Source: DASWJZ01 sp963805325 (lineage in GTDB: Bacteria > Pseudomonadota > Alphaproteobacteria > Rhizobiales > Afifellaceae). From it: 64,000 nt of DNA. Position 1 is the stretch's first letter. Each line of letters opens with the position of its first letter. The notes under the pieces are model-generated. The model saw only the letters and a list, made by a program, of their open reading frames with translations, searched no databases and was not told where the DNA came from. The stretch spans positions 96,446-160,445 of the forward strand of contig CAWDTS010000014.1 of NCBI GenBank assembly GCA_963805325.1, written 5' to 3'. Below are positions 1 to 9,145 of this stretch, piece after piece. The position numbers and the translations under genes are program-made.

Positions 1-511
1 CGGACGGAGTCTCCGGCGCGACGGTCTCGCCTTGTGCAAGCAAGGTGCATTCGAAGGCGTTCGGCGTTGCGATATCGGCCAGCGGCATCAGCGTGTCGCG
101 TATGACCTTTGCGAGGTCTTCGGCAACGTAGAGGCCGCCCCCTCCACCGGGAGAACGATCGCCGATGACCGGATCGCAGAGATAGAGCGCGTCGGGCCGC
201 GCTGTCTTGACGGCCTCGACAAGCGCGGCGACGGCGCGCGCCTGTTCCGGCGAGGCGAGATAGCCGGAGACGATGCCGGCGACCTCGGCGGCGCGTCCGC
301 CTGCGAGCAGCGCTTCGAGCAGCGATCTGAAGCGGTCGGCGTCCGGGACGATCCGTTCGACAGGCCCGTGACCCGGATGATGCGCAAGTACAATCGTCGG
401 CACGGACCAGGTCTCGAAGCCGAGGCGCTCAAGCGCAAAAACCATGGCGCGGTTGCCGACGCTGCCGCGCGCCACGTGGCTTGCGATGGAGATGACGACG
501 TTCCCGGCCAT
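1..511 (-). CDS. pdxY: Pyridoxal kinase, N-terminal part (gene runs off window start)
   Basis: This is the first ~170 residues of a PdxY-type pyridoxal kinase, which phosphorylates pyridoxal to pyridoxal 5'-phosphate in the cytoplasm (salvage of vitamin B6). The reading frame opens MAGNVVISIASHVARGSVGN and contains the family's CDPVIGD segment and, near the window edge, a LADIATPNAFE segment that matches the usual PdxK/PdxY core. The family is normally about 280 residues, so roughly 40% lies outside the window. The ATG is 3 bases from the stop of the upstream FAD oxidoreductase, so the two are probably co-transcribed. Function is assigned from family resemblance; the ATP-binding C-terminal half is not visible. 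Confidence 0.85.
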   Translation of the reverse strand, partial: MAGNVVISIASHVARGSVGNRAMVFALERLGFETWSVPTIVLAHHPGHGPVERIVPDADRFRSLLEALLAGGRAAEVAGIVSGYLASPEQARAVAALVEAVKTARPDALYLCDPVIGDRSPGGGGGLYVAEDLAKVIRDTLMPLADIATPNAFECTLLAQGETVAPETPS

Positions 512-514
512 GCC

Positions 515-1696
515 TCAGATCACGTTCTTCTCGAAGAGCGGTCGCCCGCTTGCGATCCGCTCATAACCGAAGACGGAGAGGTCGAGCGAACGATAGCGCC
601 CACGCGCGATCAATTCGGCGAGGGCGCGGCCGACGCCCGGGGCCTGCTGCAGGCCGTGACCGGAGAAGCCGTTGGCGTAGAGGAAATTCGGCAGCTCCGG
701 GTCGGGGCCGATCACGGCGTTCTGGTCGAGCGCGTTGTAATCGTAGTGGCCGGCCCAGGCGCCGGTTACCTTGAGCCGCTCGAAAGCCGGAATGCGGCCG
801 GCGAGCGCGGGCCAGAGGATATCCTCGAAGATCGCATGGTCGGGCGAAAAGTCGTCGGGGTCAGCGGCGGCTTCGTCGGCGTCGGGTGGCGAATAGCCGG
901 CGATGAAGCCGGCGCCTTCCGGCCGCGTCCAGAAGCCGGACGGATCGGCGAGAAGCGGCATGTCGTGCGGGGCGTCGGGCGCGTCGAGCACGAAGACGCT
1001 GCGCTTTCTAGGCTCGACCGGAAGCGGGCGGCCGGCAAGGGCCGCGACTTTTCCGGCCGAGGGGCCGGCGGCGTTGACGAGCAGGTCGCAGCGGATTTGC
1101 GTGCCGTCGGCAAGCGCGATCCCCGTGACCTTTCCCCGCGCTGTTTCGACCGCGACGACCTCGCCAGTCAGGAGGGTCGCGCCCGCCTCGCGCGCGGCGC
1201 TGCGGAGCGTGCGAAGCAGCGTGTGCGCGTCGAACCATCCTTCGCCGGAGAGGCCGAGCGAGCCGGCCGCGAGCCCGTCCAGTGCAAGCCAGGGAAAGCG
1301 CGCGGCGAGCGCATCCGAATTTAGCAATGCGACCGGGGCGCCCTCGGCTTTCTGCATGCGGTGGTTTTCTTCGAGAATGGCGCGCCCCTCCGGCCGCGCC
1401 AGGATCAGGTATCCGCCCTCGCGCAGCGCCGGATTGGCATTCGGTCCGAAGCGCGCCGGCATTTCCCGGAGGAAATCGAGACCGAAGCGCGAGAGGCGAA
1501 TGTTCTCCGGCGTGGAGAATTGCTGGCGAATGGAGGCAGCGGAAAGCGTCGTCGCGGCGGTCGCAAACGTCGGATCGCGCTCGATCAATGCGACGGAGCC
1601 GGGGAAACCCTCCACCGCCTTCAGGAAGTAGGCGACCGCCGCGCCGATCGCCGCGCCACCAACGATCGCCACGTCAAACGAAAGTGTCTCGCTCAT
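515..1696 (-). CDS. FAD-dependent oxidoreductase, DadA/sarcosine oxidase-like
   Basis: A 393-residue protein of the DAO family (D-amino-acid dehydrogenase, sarcosine oxidase beta, FOXRED1-like). It would oxidise an amine or amino-acid carbon-nitrogen bond using FAD. The N-terminal Rossmann motif VAIVGGAAIGAAVAYFL (residues ~8-24) binds FAD; its third glycine is alanine. The C-terminus has the usual family segment NGFSGHGLQQAPGVGRALAE. The start chosen is the ATG directly before the SETLSFD segment; the open frame extends further upstream with composition unlike the family. It sits 3 bases before pdxY, and the two form a minus-strand pair. The substrate cannot be told from sequence. Confidence 0.85.
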   Translation of the reverse strand: MSETLSFDVAIVGGAAIGAAVAYFLKAVEGFPGSVALIERDPTFATAATTLSAASIRQQFSTPENIRLSRFGLDFLREMPARFGPNANPALREGGYLILARPEGRAILEENHRMQKAEGAPVALLNSDALAARFPWLALDGLAAGSLGLSGEGWFDAHTLLRTLRSAAREAGATLLTGEVVAVETARGKVTGIALADGTQIRCDLLVNAAGPSAGKVAALAGRPLPVEPRKRSVFVLDAPDAPHDMPLLADPSGFWTRPEGAGFIAGYSPPDADEAAADPDDFSPDHAIFEDILWPALAGRIPAFERLKVTGAWAGHYDYNALDQNAVIGPDPELPNFLYANGFSGHGLQQAPGVGRALAELIARGRYRSLDLSVFGYERIASGRPLFEKNVI

Positions 1697-1799
1697 CGAT
1701 TTGCTTTGCTCAGGCCGTCCGCAGGCTGCCGGGCCGCTCGCCGGAGCCGCGCCGCTCCTGTAGCAGATTTCCTTCGACAGCGAATTCGCCGGTGGTCGA

Positions 1800-2865
1800 T
1801 TAGAACGTCGTGCGTCCCGCCCGCACCTTGTCGCGCGGAGCCGCGAAAAGGGCGCTGATCGCCTCGCCGCTCCGCCCGACCACCACCACGCCATCGCCGG
1901 GCTCGACGCGCATGCTCTTGTCCGGACCGGTGATCGCGTCGCCTTCGCGTCGGTCGAGCTGCACGATGAAGAATGCGCCGCGCGCGCGCACTTCGATCTC
2001 CTCGATCGTGAGATTGGTGAGCGCGCCGTTCTCCGGCACCACGACGACCTCCATGACCAGGCCGAGATTACGCAACGTGCGTTCCAACTCGCGCATACGT
2101 CCCGAACTCACGGGCGAAGCGCGAGGTCTCGGGAAAGAGGATGATCTCGGCGATCCGCTCGGCGCCGATATGGGTGGGCAGCACCACCTTGTTGGCGCCG
2201 GCATGGATGAGCTTGCGCTCCGTGGAGACCGCGTCGCCGCGTGCGACGATCTCAATCTCGCGGTTCAGGTTGCGTGCGCTCAGCGTGATGAAGACATTGG
2301 CCGCGTCGTTGGGCAGAACGGTGGCGAGCGTACGCGCGCGGTCGATCCCGGCATCCTCCAGCACGCTCTCGCTGGTGGCATCGCCCTGGATGCAGAGATA
2401 ACCCGCGTCGCGCGCCTGCGCGACCTTCTGCTCGTTCTGCTCAAGCACGACAAAGGGTGTGCGGCCGTCCTTCAACGCCTTGGCGAGCTCCACTCCGATG
2501 CGGCCGAAGCCGCAGACGATGACGTGGCCTTCGAGCTTGTCGATCTCGCCTTGCATACGCCTGCCCCCCAGGATCTCTTGCAGTGGACTCAACGTGAAGA
2601 ACTGTACGAGCGCGCCGGTGAAGAAGATCATGCCGGTGCAGCCGAACACCATGGACGCCATCGTCAGCGCGTGCAGGAACGGCGTGTCGATCGGATGCAC
2701 TTCGCCGTAGCCGACGGTGAACACCGTCAGCGTCACCATGTAGACCGCGTCGGAGATGTTCCATCCGGCCTCGACGTAGCCGAACGTGGAGGCGGCCCAA
2801 ACCACGAGCATGAAGATCGCAACCCGGACCAGATTGCGCGATGGATGTGCGAGCAGATTGTCCAT
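1800..2865 (-). CDS. Potassium channel with TrkA-N (RCK) domain, one frameshift
   Basis: A two-helix K+ channel fused to a cytoplasmic RCK/TrkA regulatory region. Residues ~15-33 form the first membrane helix, the selectivity filter TVGYGE lies at residues 50-55, and a second helix follows. The nucleotide-binding motif VIVCGFGRIG (residues ~115-124) opens the TrkA-N domain, and a TrkA-C-like tail follows. The reading frame breaks near base 2100: upstream ends in FAREFG, and the continuation MRELERTLRNLGL is in another frame, running to a TAA at 1800. The full product would be about 355 residues, normal for the family. One indel, by mutation or sequencing error, explains it. It may serve K+ homeostasis. 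It is unrelated to the catabolic genes around it. Confidence 0.85.
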
Positions 2866-3521
2866 CGCCGTGTTCGGGCCCGTTCGCGCTCAGCCAATTC
2901 GCAGTCGCAGGAAACCGCCAAGCCGGACGGATTCCGTCCGAGCCGAAACCGCGCGACAGCCGAGACTTCGCCGGCCGACGGCGGGCCTTCAACGCGTTCG
3001 GCGCCTGCTGCCTACGACGTGAGCAAGAAGCGTGCCGTCATCGACGCTGACTTCGAGCCGAAAGCCACGTGCGCTCGGTTGGTATCTGGCCGCTCCCGCC
3101 AGGTTTCAGGGCCTGACGTAGGTTCTGGGCGGTCGCGGAATGCGGACCAACCCGGCGACCCGTGGAAGAGGTTGCGGCCGCGTCACATCGCGTCCTTGTC
3201 GAGTGTGACATTTGCGCGTTGGTCTTTCGCAGCTATAGGCAGGGCTCTCAGTCCGCCGCGTCGCGTGACATGCGCATACAATGCCTGCTACGGCGTCGTC
3301 TTCGATCATGCCAGTTATCTCCCGCGCGGCGAATCCCGAAGCAGCCGACATCCATGACGCGAGGCCTGGGACAGGACGGTCAGTCATGGTGAAATGCCAC
3401 GAATGCGCGGGTGTTCTGCTGGTCAAATAGATTGTGCGCAGTCCCGTCGGCTGCATATGCCGTGACAGACGCCGCCATTGGCCCATTGCGATGTCTGGCG
3501 AGCTGCGTACGGAGGAAGACA
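2866..3521. other. Intergenic region, no gene recognised
   Basis: About 650 bases between the divergent K+ channel and MmgE/PrpD genes. Open frames exist on both strands, but none has recognisable protein character or a convincing ribosome-binding site. The last bases hold the GGAGGA Shine-Dalgarno sequence (3511-3516) of the next gene. Promoters for both neighbours should lie here, but I could not place them. Confidence 0.5.
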
Positions 3522-4841
3522 ATGAGCGGCACCTTCATCGACCGGCTCTGCGACGCGGTTCTGCACAGTCGGGAAATCGATGCGGCCTCGCGCGCACTGA
3601 TTTGCAGAGCTGTCGCTGATACGCTTGCAGTGGCGGCGGCCGGCTTCCTGGAGCCGGTGACGCGCAACGCGCTCTCCGCTTATCCCGGCTCCGGCGCTAC
3701 GACATGGTCGGGCGAGCCGTGCGAAAGCGGCGAGGCGGCGGTGATGATCAATGCCATCGCAGCGCACGCATTGGATTTCGATGACGTCTTCCTGGAGAGC
3801 ACGACGCACCCGAGCACCGTCATCCTGCCGGCGGTGCTGAGCCTTGCAGTCGATGCGGAACCGGACGAGATCGTCGCCGCGTTCGCCGCGGGGTTGATAG
3901 CCGCGCGGGCCGTCGCGATCCGCGTCGGCCAGGGGCACTACCACAGGGGTTGGCACGGCACGGCGACGATCGGCGCTTTTGCGGCGGCCGCCGCGGCAGG
4001 GCGGCTCAGGCAACTGGACGAGCGGCAGCTCAGATCGACGTTCGGCCTCGCTGGTTCGCTTTCCGCCGGCCTCAGGATCAATTTCGGGTCGCAGGCGAAG
4101 CCTTGCCATGCGGGCTTCGCGGCGGCCGCTGGTGTCCGCGCGGCGCGGCTTGCCGCCGCGGGCGTTGACGCCGCGGACGATGTCTTCGCGAAAGGCGGCT
4201 TCGCCGACCTCTACAGTGCCGGCGACGGCGAGGCGGAGCCCGGTGACGACGCCTTTGCCCTTCGCGCCGACCGGCTCTCGGTGAAGCTTTTTCCTTGCTG
4301 CTACGCGAGTCATCGACTGATCGGCGCGGCGCTTGATGCGCGACGCGCCCTCGGCGCGGTGTTCTCCGACCCTGGCATCGAAGTGCGGCTCTCCGTCCCC
4401 GCCGGCAGCGTCGAGGTCCTTCGATACGACCGGCCGCAAACGGCGCTCGAGGCGAAGTTCTCCGGCCCGTTCACCGTGGCGGTGGCTTTGCTGGACGGTG
4501 TCCCGACCCTGCAGCATTTCACCGACAATGCCACGCGACGCGAGGACGTTCGCTCGCTGATGGCCCGGATCGCGATCGAAGAAGATGCGGCGCAGCCGAG
4601 CGGCGGCGACATCGCTGCCGGGACGGTGACGCTTGACGTGGACGGCCGCGACGGCGCGACACGCGCCTCTTTTGAGCGCACGGCGATCCCCGGCTCGCCG
4701 GAGGACCCGCCCGCGCAGGCAGATCTGGCGGCCAAGCTGAACGGCTGCCTTTCGCTCTTTGCGGAGCGGACGGGCCGGACTCTTCCCATCGTCGAGCGCT
4801 GCCTCGGATGGCAGGGCGTGGCCGACTGGCTGGGGCGCTAG
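3522..4841 (+). CDS. MmgE/PrpD family protein (2-methylcitrate dehydratase-like)
   Basis: A 439-residue member of the MmgE/PrpD fold family. Members include 2-methylcitrate dehydratase, cis-aconitate decarboxylase and iminodisuccinate epimerase; all act on small polycarboxylates in the cytoplasm. The helical-domain signature AIAAHALDFDD lies at residues ~79-88, and the KLFPCC...H segment near residues 253-260 belongs to the active-site lid region. The ATG at 3522 is supported by GGAGGA five bases upstream and excludes an in-frame N-terminal extension. Length is normal. It lies upstream of the hydratase/lyase operon, separated by ~330 bases, so it may be a separate unit of the same pathway. 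The actual reaction is inferred only at family level. Confidence 0.85.
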   Translation: MSGTFIDRLCDAVLHSREIDAASRALICRAVADTLAVAAAGFLEPVTRNALSAYPGSGATTWSGEPCESGEAAVMINAIAAHALDFDDVFLESTTHPSTVILPAVLSLAVDAEPDEIVAAFAAGLIAARAVAIRVGQGHYHRGWHGTATIGAFAAAAAAGRLRQLDERQLRSTFGLAGSLSAGLRINFGSQAKPCHAGFAAAAGVRAARLAAAGVDAADDVFAKGGFADLYSAGDGEAEPGDDAFALRADRLSVKLFPCCYASHRLIGAALDARRALGAVFSDPGIEVRLSVPAGSVEVLRYDRPQTALEAKFSGPFTVAVALLDGVPTLQHFTDNATRREDVRSLMARIAIEEDAAQPSGGDIAAGTVTLDVDGRDGATRASFERTAIPGSPEDPPAQADLAAKLNGCLSLFAERTGRTLPIVERCLGWQGVADWLGR

Positions 4842-4850
4842 CGCCTTCTC

Positions 4851-4941
4851 CATTCTGACTGAATCAGGATGTGGCTCTATCTCTTTGTTGGAGCGGGGGT
4901 CTTTTCCGAAAATCGGCGTCCATTTTCCTGGGTCATGTTCC
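4851..4941. repeat. Hyphomicrobiales-type intergenic repeat element
   Basis: The stretch reads as a member of the short intergenic element scattered through many Hyphomicrobiales genomes. It has a CTGACTGAATCAGGATG segment, then CTCTATCTCTTTGTTGGAGC, then TTTTCCGAAAATCGGC, then CATTTTCCTGGGTCATG. In known genomes these elements fall between genes and can form imperfect stem-loops. The match is from memory of the motif, not from a search. The remainder of the 4842-5170 gap holds the ribosome-binding site of the next gene and no other feature. Confidence 0.5.
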
Positions 4942-5170
4942 AGCCCAGCGTTGTCAAAGGCTGGTGCGGCTGTTCCCCCCCTGGGACCGGCAGCGGCTAG
5001 GAGCCGTCGGCTTGCAAACCCGTCGCCCCCGCCTATAGTGCGCCGCAGCCAGTGGAATTGAATTCGGTTGTACGGAATTTGCGAGGAGAGCCGAGAGGCT
5101 ACTTCGATCGCGCGCCGTGCTTTCGGATCGGCCATCTCAGGCATGCCAGCGGCGCTCAAGGAGACGCGAA

Positions 5171-6166
5171 TTGGACGTTCGGGCGAACGAAATCGAGAGC
5201 GTGCTGCGCACGCCGCTTGCGCTGAACGGCAAGGCCGGCGACCGGGTGCTCATCATTACCGACACAAACATGCAGCAGGAGCTTTGGGAGGCGCTCTCAG
5301 GCGCGGCAAGATCGCTCGACATGGAGCCGATGGTAGCGATCATGACGCCGCGCGCCACGCATGCCACCAACCCGCCGCGACCGATCATCAGCGCGGCGCT
5401 CGACTCCGAGACCGACCTCTGCATCTACCTGACGAGCACGGCGCTGGCGCACGCGCCGATGACCGAAGAGATGCTGCAGGCGGGCAAGCGCTTCATCCTG
5501 ATGGAGGAGCTGACCGTAGCCATGCTCGACCCGGACGGCCCGGCGGGCGCCGACTACGTCGCCATCAACGCGTTGGGACAGAAGGTGGCGGCGCTGCTCA
5601 GCGAGGGGGAGGAAGTTCATATCCGCTGCGACAACGGCACCGACCTGAGCGCAAGCATCAAGGGGCGCGTCGGGCGATCCGTCGCCGGCATTCCGCTTAA
5701 GATGCGGCCGAACGGCGGCGGCGGCTGTGCCTTCCCCGATGGCGAAGCGCATGTCTGTCCGGTCGAGGGGACGGGCGAGGGCACCGTCGTCTTCGACCTC
5801 ACCGCCCATTCCGTCGGCGCCATTGCCGAGCCGATCCGGCTGACCGTGGAGAAGGGGATGGTACGCAAGATCGAAGGCGGCCGCGAAGCGGCGATCTGGC
5901 GCGATATCCTTGACCGCTACGGCGATCCCAACAGCTACAATTGCCCCGCTGAGATCGCCATCGGACTCAATCCTAAGGTCAAGCCTACGGGGAGCATGCG
6001 GACGGACAAGAAGATGTACGGCACGGCGCATGTGGGAATCGGTGACACCGTGACCCTTGGCGGAACCTGCCACGCCAAGCTGCGTCTCGAGGGCGTGATC
6101 AGTCGGCCGGCTATCACTATCGACGGGCGGGAGGTGACGCGCGACGGCAGGATATTAATCGCATGA
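5171..6166 (+). CDS. NicX/M29-family protein (2,5-dihydroxypyridine dioxygenase-like)
   Basis: A 331-residue protein of the family that holds both M29 aminopeptidases and NicX, the Fe(II) 2,5-dihydroxypyridine 5,6-dioxygenase of nicotinate breakdown. Family marks are GGGCAFPDGEAHVCP (residues ~184-198), TAHVGIGDTVTLGG (~286-299) and a closing PAITIDG. At the place where the family usually carries an H-x-D metal pair, this protein appears to read RLE (residues ~303-306), so catalysis by the usual metal site is doubtful. The start is a TTG at 5171, chosen because AAGGAG lies at 5158-5163 at ideal spacing; an ATG at 5117 has no such site. It leads the operon with the hydratase and lyase genes. 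Confidence 0.7.
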   Translation: MDVRANEIESVLRTPLALNGKAGDRVLIITDTNMQQELWEALSGAARSLDMEPMVAIMTPRATHATNPPRPIISAALDSETDLCIYLTSTALAHAPMTEEMLQAGKRFILMEELTVAMLDPDGPAGADYVAINALGQKVAALLSEGEEVHIRCDNGTDLSASIKGRVGRSVAGIPLKMRPNGGGGCAFPDGEAHVCPVEGTGEGTVVFDLTAHSVGAIAEPIRLTVEKGMVRKIEGGREAAIWRDILDRYGDPNSYNCPAEIAIGLNPKVKPTGSMRTDKKMYGTAHVGIGDTVTLGGTCHAKLRLEGVISRPAITIDGREVTRDGRILIA

Positions 6167-6188
6167 ACGGCTCAACGGCCTGTAGACA

Positions 6189-7586
6189 ATGAAACGGACC
6201 ATTTTTGACAAGGTCTACGACTCGCATCTGGTCGCAAAACGCCGTGATGGCCGTGACCTGATCTATGTCGACCGCAACATGGCGCATGATCTGCACACGC
6301 CGATCGCCTTTGACCGTCTGGCAAAGGCGGGACGGCGAGTGCGCCGACCGGACCTGACCTTTGCGGTACTCGACCACTCGCTTTCGGCACGCCGAGGGCC
6401 GGGGCGAGAAGGGGATACCCTCTACACGAAGGCCTCGCGCGAGGGGGCGCGGACATTCGGGGTGCGCGTCTTCGATCTTGGCGATCCGGAGCAGGGGATT
6501 TCGCACGTCGTGGCGCCGGAGCAGGGCATCGCGTTGCCAGGCGCGACCTACGCGTGCCCCGACAGCCACGCCTGCACCGTGGGCGGACTGGGCGCGCTCG
6601 CCTTTGCCTGCGGCACCACCGAGCTTGAGCACGTCTTCGCCACGCAGGTGCTAGCCGTAAAGCGGCCGAAGACGATGCGTATCCGGCTCGAGGGCCGCCT
6701 GCCGGCAGGCGTTTCCGCGAAGGATGTTGTACTGCGAATGATTGCCGAGACGGGCGTCGCGGTCGGGCGCGGCCACGTCATCGAGTATGCCGGCGAGGTG
6801 ATCCGCGCTCTGTCGATCGAAGGACGGTTGACCGTCTGTAACATGGCGATCGAGATGGGAGCCCGCTCCGGCATCATTGCGCCAGACGATACCACGTTCG
6901 AGTGGCTCGCCGGACGGCCCTGGGTGCCGCACGGTCTCGATTGGGATCAGGCCCTGGCGAGCTGGTGCGACCTCGCCAGCGACGATGATGCGGCCTTCGA
7001 CGCGGAGCGCGTCATCAACGTTGACGGGCTGGAGCCACAGGTGAGCTGGGGCACGGATCCGAGCCAGGTGATCAATGTGAGCGACCGCGTGCCCGACCCC
7101 GCCATGCAGTCCGGCGATCGCCGTGCCGCAATGGAGCGGGCACTCGCCTATATGGACCTCAACCCGGGCGCGCCGATCGAGGGCACGCCGATCAACCGCA
7201 TCTACATCGGATCTTGCACCAACAGCCGGCTGCCGGATCTGGAGGATGCTGCCGCGGTGCTGCGTGGGCGCAAAGTGGCAGAAGGCGTGAATGCCTGGGT
7301 GGTTCCGGGATCGAGCGCGGTGAAGCGGGAAGCCGAGGCGAGGGGGCTCGACGAAATCTTCCGCTCCGCCGGCTTCTTCTGGGGCGAATCGGGGTGTTCC
7401 ATGTGCGCAGGCGGGATGCTCGATTATGGTGAAGGCGGCGACCGCTGCGTCTCCACCACCAACCGCAATTTTGAAGGACGGCAAGGCAAGGGCGTGCGCA
7501 CGCACCTCGTGAGCCCAGCCATGGCCGCCGCCGCGGCGGTGACCGGAAGGATCACCGACGTCCGCCGGCTTCGGGGGGCTCCATGA
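6189..7586 (+). CDS. Aconitase-superfamily hydratase, large subunit (LeuC/DmdA-like)
   Basis: A 465-residue [4Fe-4S] hydro-lyase large subunit. LeuC-type 3-isopropylmalate dehydratase and DmdA of 2,3-dimethylmalate dehydratase are the nearest families. The first cluster cysteine is in YIGSCTNSR (~residue 342), and the other two are in ESGCSMCAGG (~403 and ~406). The PDSHACTVGGLGALA segment carries the substrate-loop DSH. The length matches LeuC. Its stop overlaps the small-subunit start by four bases, so the two subunits are translationally coupled. The neighbours are a C-C lyase and a NicX-like protein rather than leuB, which makes leucine synthesis unlikely and favours hydration or dehydration of a methylated or branched malate-type acid. 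Confidence 0.85.
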   Translation: MKRTIFDKVYDSHLVAKRRDGRDLIYVDRNMAHDLHTPIAFDRLAKAGRRVRRPDLTFAVLDHSLSARRGPGREGDTLYTKASREGARTFGVRVFDLGDPEQGISHVVAPEQGIALPGATYACPDSHACTVGGLGALAFACGTTELEHVFATQVLAVKRPKTMRIRLEGRLPAGVSAKDVVLRMIAETGVAVGRGHVIEYAGEVIRALSIEGRLTVCNMAIEMGARSGIIAPDDTTFEWLAGRPWVPHGLDWDQALASWCDLASDDDAAFDAERVINVDGLEPQVSWGTDPSQVINVSDRVPDPAMQSGDRRAAMERALAYMDLNPGAPIEGTPINRIYIGSCTNSRLPDLEDAAAVLRGRKVAEGVNAWVVPGSSAVKREAEARGLDEIFRSAGFFWGESGCSMCAGGMLDYGEGGDRCVSTTNRNFEGRQGKGVRTHLVSPAMAAAAAVTGRITDVRRLRGAP

Positions 7587-8215
7587 CACCGTTCAAGTCG
7601 GTATCCGGTCCGGCCGCTCCGCTCATCGAAGACGACATCAACACCGACCAGATCGCTCCCGCGGGTGGCGGCCACAGCCTCAAGCCCGATTATGCTGCGA
7701 TGCTCTTTCGCAATCGTCGTCTCGACGATGCCGGCGTCGAGGATGCGGACTTCGTTCTCAACAAGCCGCAGTTCCGCGCCGCCCGGCTGCTGGTGACGGG
7801 CCGCAATTTCGGCTGCGGGAGCTCACGCGAGACGGCGGTGTGGAGCGTGGCGGCCTTTGGTATCCGCTGTGTCATCGCCCGCAGCTTCGCCGACATCTAC
7901 CGGGAGAACTGCCTGAAGAACGGTGTGCTTCCGGTGGTCCTGCCGGAGGGAGATGCTGACGCGTTCGAGGCCCTGGCGCTTGCCGATGGCGGATGCGGGG
8001 CCTTCACCGCCGACCTCGTGGCGCGGCAAATCGTTACGCCGGATGGCACGGCGTTCGCCTTCGAAATCCCACCGGAAGATCGTGCGATGCTGCTGGAGGG
8101 GCTCGATGATATCGGCATTTCCGAGAAGCACGAGAGCGACATCGCCAAGTGGGAGGCGGAGACGGCGCGGCAGAGGCCATGGCTGCAGAAGCTACGCGAG
8201 GCGGGAGCATCATGA
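7583..8215 (+). CDS. Aconitase-superfamily hydratase, small subunit (LeuD/DmdB-like)
   Basis: A 210-residue swivelling-domain subunit that pairs with the preceding large subunit. The sequence has the LeuD/AcnX-swivel marks DDINTDQIAPAG near residues 15-26, GRNFGCGSSRETAVW (residues ~73-87) forming the substrate loop, and FADIYRENCLKNGVLP. It starts at an ATG that overlaps the previous stop (ATGA) and ends in another ATGA overlap with the lyase, so all three are coupled in one mRNA. The length is typical. As for its partner, the substrate is not fixed by the sequence. Confidence 0.87.
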   Translation: MTPFKSVSGPAAPLIEDDINTDQIAPAGGGHSLKPDYAAMLFRNRRLDDAGVEDADFVLNKPQFRAARLLVTGRNFGCGSSRETAVWSVAAFGIRCVIARSFADIYRENCLKNGVLPVVLPEGDADAFEALALADGGCGAFTADLVARQIVTPDGTAFAFEIPPEDRAMLLEGLDDIGISEKHESDIAKWEAETARQRPWLQKLREAGAS

Positions 8216-9117
8216 GCACACGCGCGACCTGGCGGCGTCTGATCGAATTGCCCGAACTCACACTCCTGCCCGGGGCTTACGACGCGCTCTCGGCGCGCCT
8301 GATCGAGGCGGCGGGATTCGATGCGCTCGTGGCGGGCGGCTACGCGGCGCTCGGCGGCATGCTCGCCCAGCCCGACCACGGACAAAGCAACATGCGCGAC
8401 ATTGCCGATCATTACGGACGCATCTGCGACGCGGTCTCCATCCCCGTCTATGTCGACGCCGATACCGGGTTCGGCGGTGTGCACAACGTCGCCCAGGCGG
8501 TGAAGGCGTTCGAGCGGGCGGGCGTCGCCGGCCTCTTCATCGGCGACCAGGTGTTTCCCAACCGCTGCGGCTATCTCCCGGGCAAAGAGGTCGTCGCGAC
8601 GGAGAAGATGCTGGCGAAGCTCTACGCGGCGCTCGATGCGCGCAGCGATCCGGACCTCTTCATCGGCGCGCGCACCGACGTCCTCGCGATCGAGGGCGTC
8701 GAGGCATCGATCGAGCGCTGCAATCTGTTCATGGAAGCGGGTGCCGACATCGCCATGCCGCAGGGCCTCGATACGTATGACGGCATCAAGCGCGCGATGG
8801 CCGAGATACCAGGTCCACACATGGCAAACCAGTCGCACGCGGCGGGCAAGCCGAAGGTCACGCTGGCGGAGCTCGAGACGCTCGGCGTCGCCGCGGTGAC
8901 CTTTCCGTCCGCGCTGCTCTTCGCCGCCGCCGGGGGCGTCCGGCGGGCGCTGCAGGCGCTCGCCAGCGACCGCTCGTTCGCCGGCGTTGCCGACGCGCTG
9001 ATCTCGCTCGACGACTATTACGACGTGGTGGGGCTGAAACCGATGCTCGACCGCGAGAGGGGCTACGACGACGCGGCGGCGCGGCTGAGCGCGAAGGCGA
9101 AAGACGCGGCGGAATAG
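8212..9117 (+). CDS. Isocitrate lyase/PEP mutase family C-C lyase (2,3-dimethylmalate lyase-like)
   Basis: A 301-residue alpha/beta-barrel enzyme of the PrpB/dimethylmalate lyase group, which cleaves 2-methylisocitrate- or dimethylmalate-type acids by retro-aldol chemistry to a 2-oxo-acid plus a shorter acid. The Mg-binding motif DADTGFGG is at residues ~83-90. The gating-loop cysteine is kept in PNRCGYLPGK (~116-125), although the common K-[KR]-C-G-H of true lyases is N-R-C-G-Y here. The ATG overlaps the small-subunit stop by four bases. It completes a dehydrate/hydrate/cleave set with the upstream genes. The convergent transporter gene ends 28 bases beyond. Confidence 0.82.
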   Translation: MSTRATWRRLIELPELTLLPGAYDALSARLIEAAGFDALVAGGYAALGGMLAQPDHGQSNMRDIADHYGRICDAVSIPVYVDADTGFGGVHNVAQAVKAFERAGVAGLFIGDQVFPNRCGYLPGKEVVATEKMLAKLYAALDARSDPDLFIGARTDVLAIEGVEASIERCNLFMEAGADIAMPQGLDTYDGIKRAMAEIPGPHMANQSHAAGKPKVTLAELETLGVAAVTFPSALLFAAAGGVRRALQALASDRSFAGVADALISLDDYYDVVGLKPMLDRERGYDDAAARLSAKAKDAAE

Positions 9118-9145
9118 CCCTCCGCCGGCGCGTTGCCCGCCGCTC

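Noticed and set aside
3106..3522. Minus-strand 138-codon frame upstream of the first MmgE/PrpD gene
   Set aside because: It spans the ribosome-binding site and start of that gene and lacks domain features.
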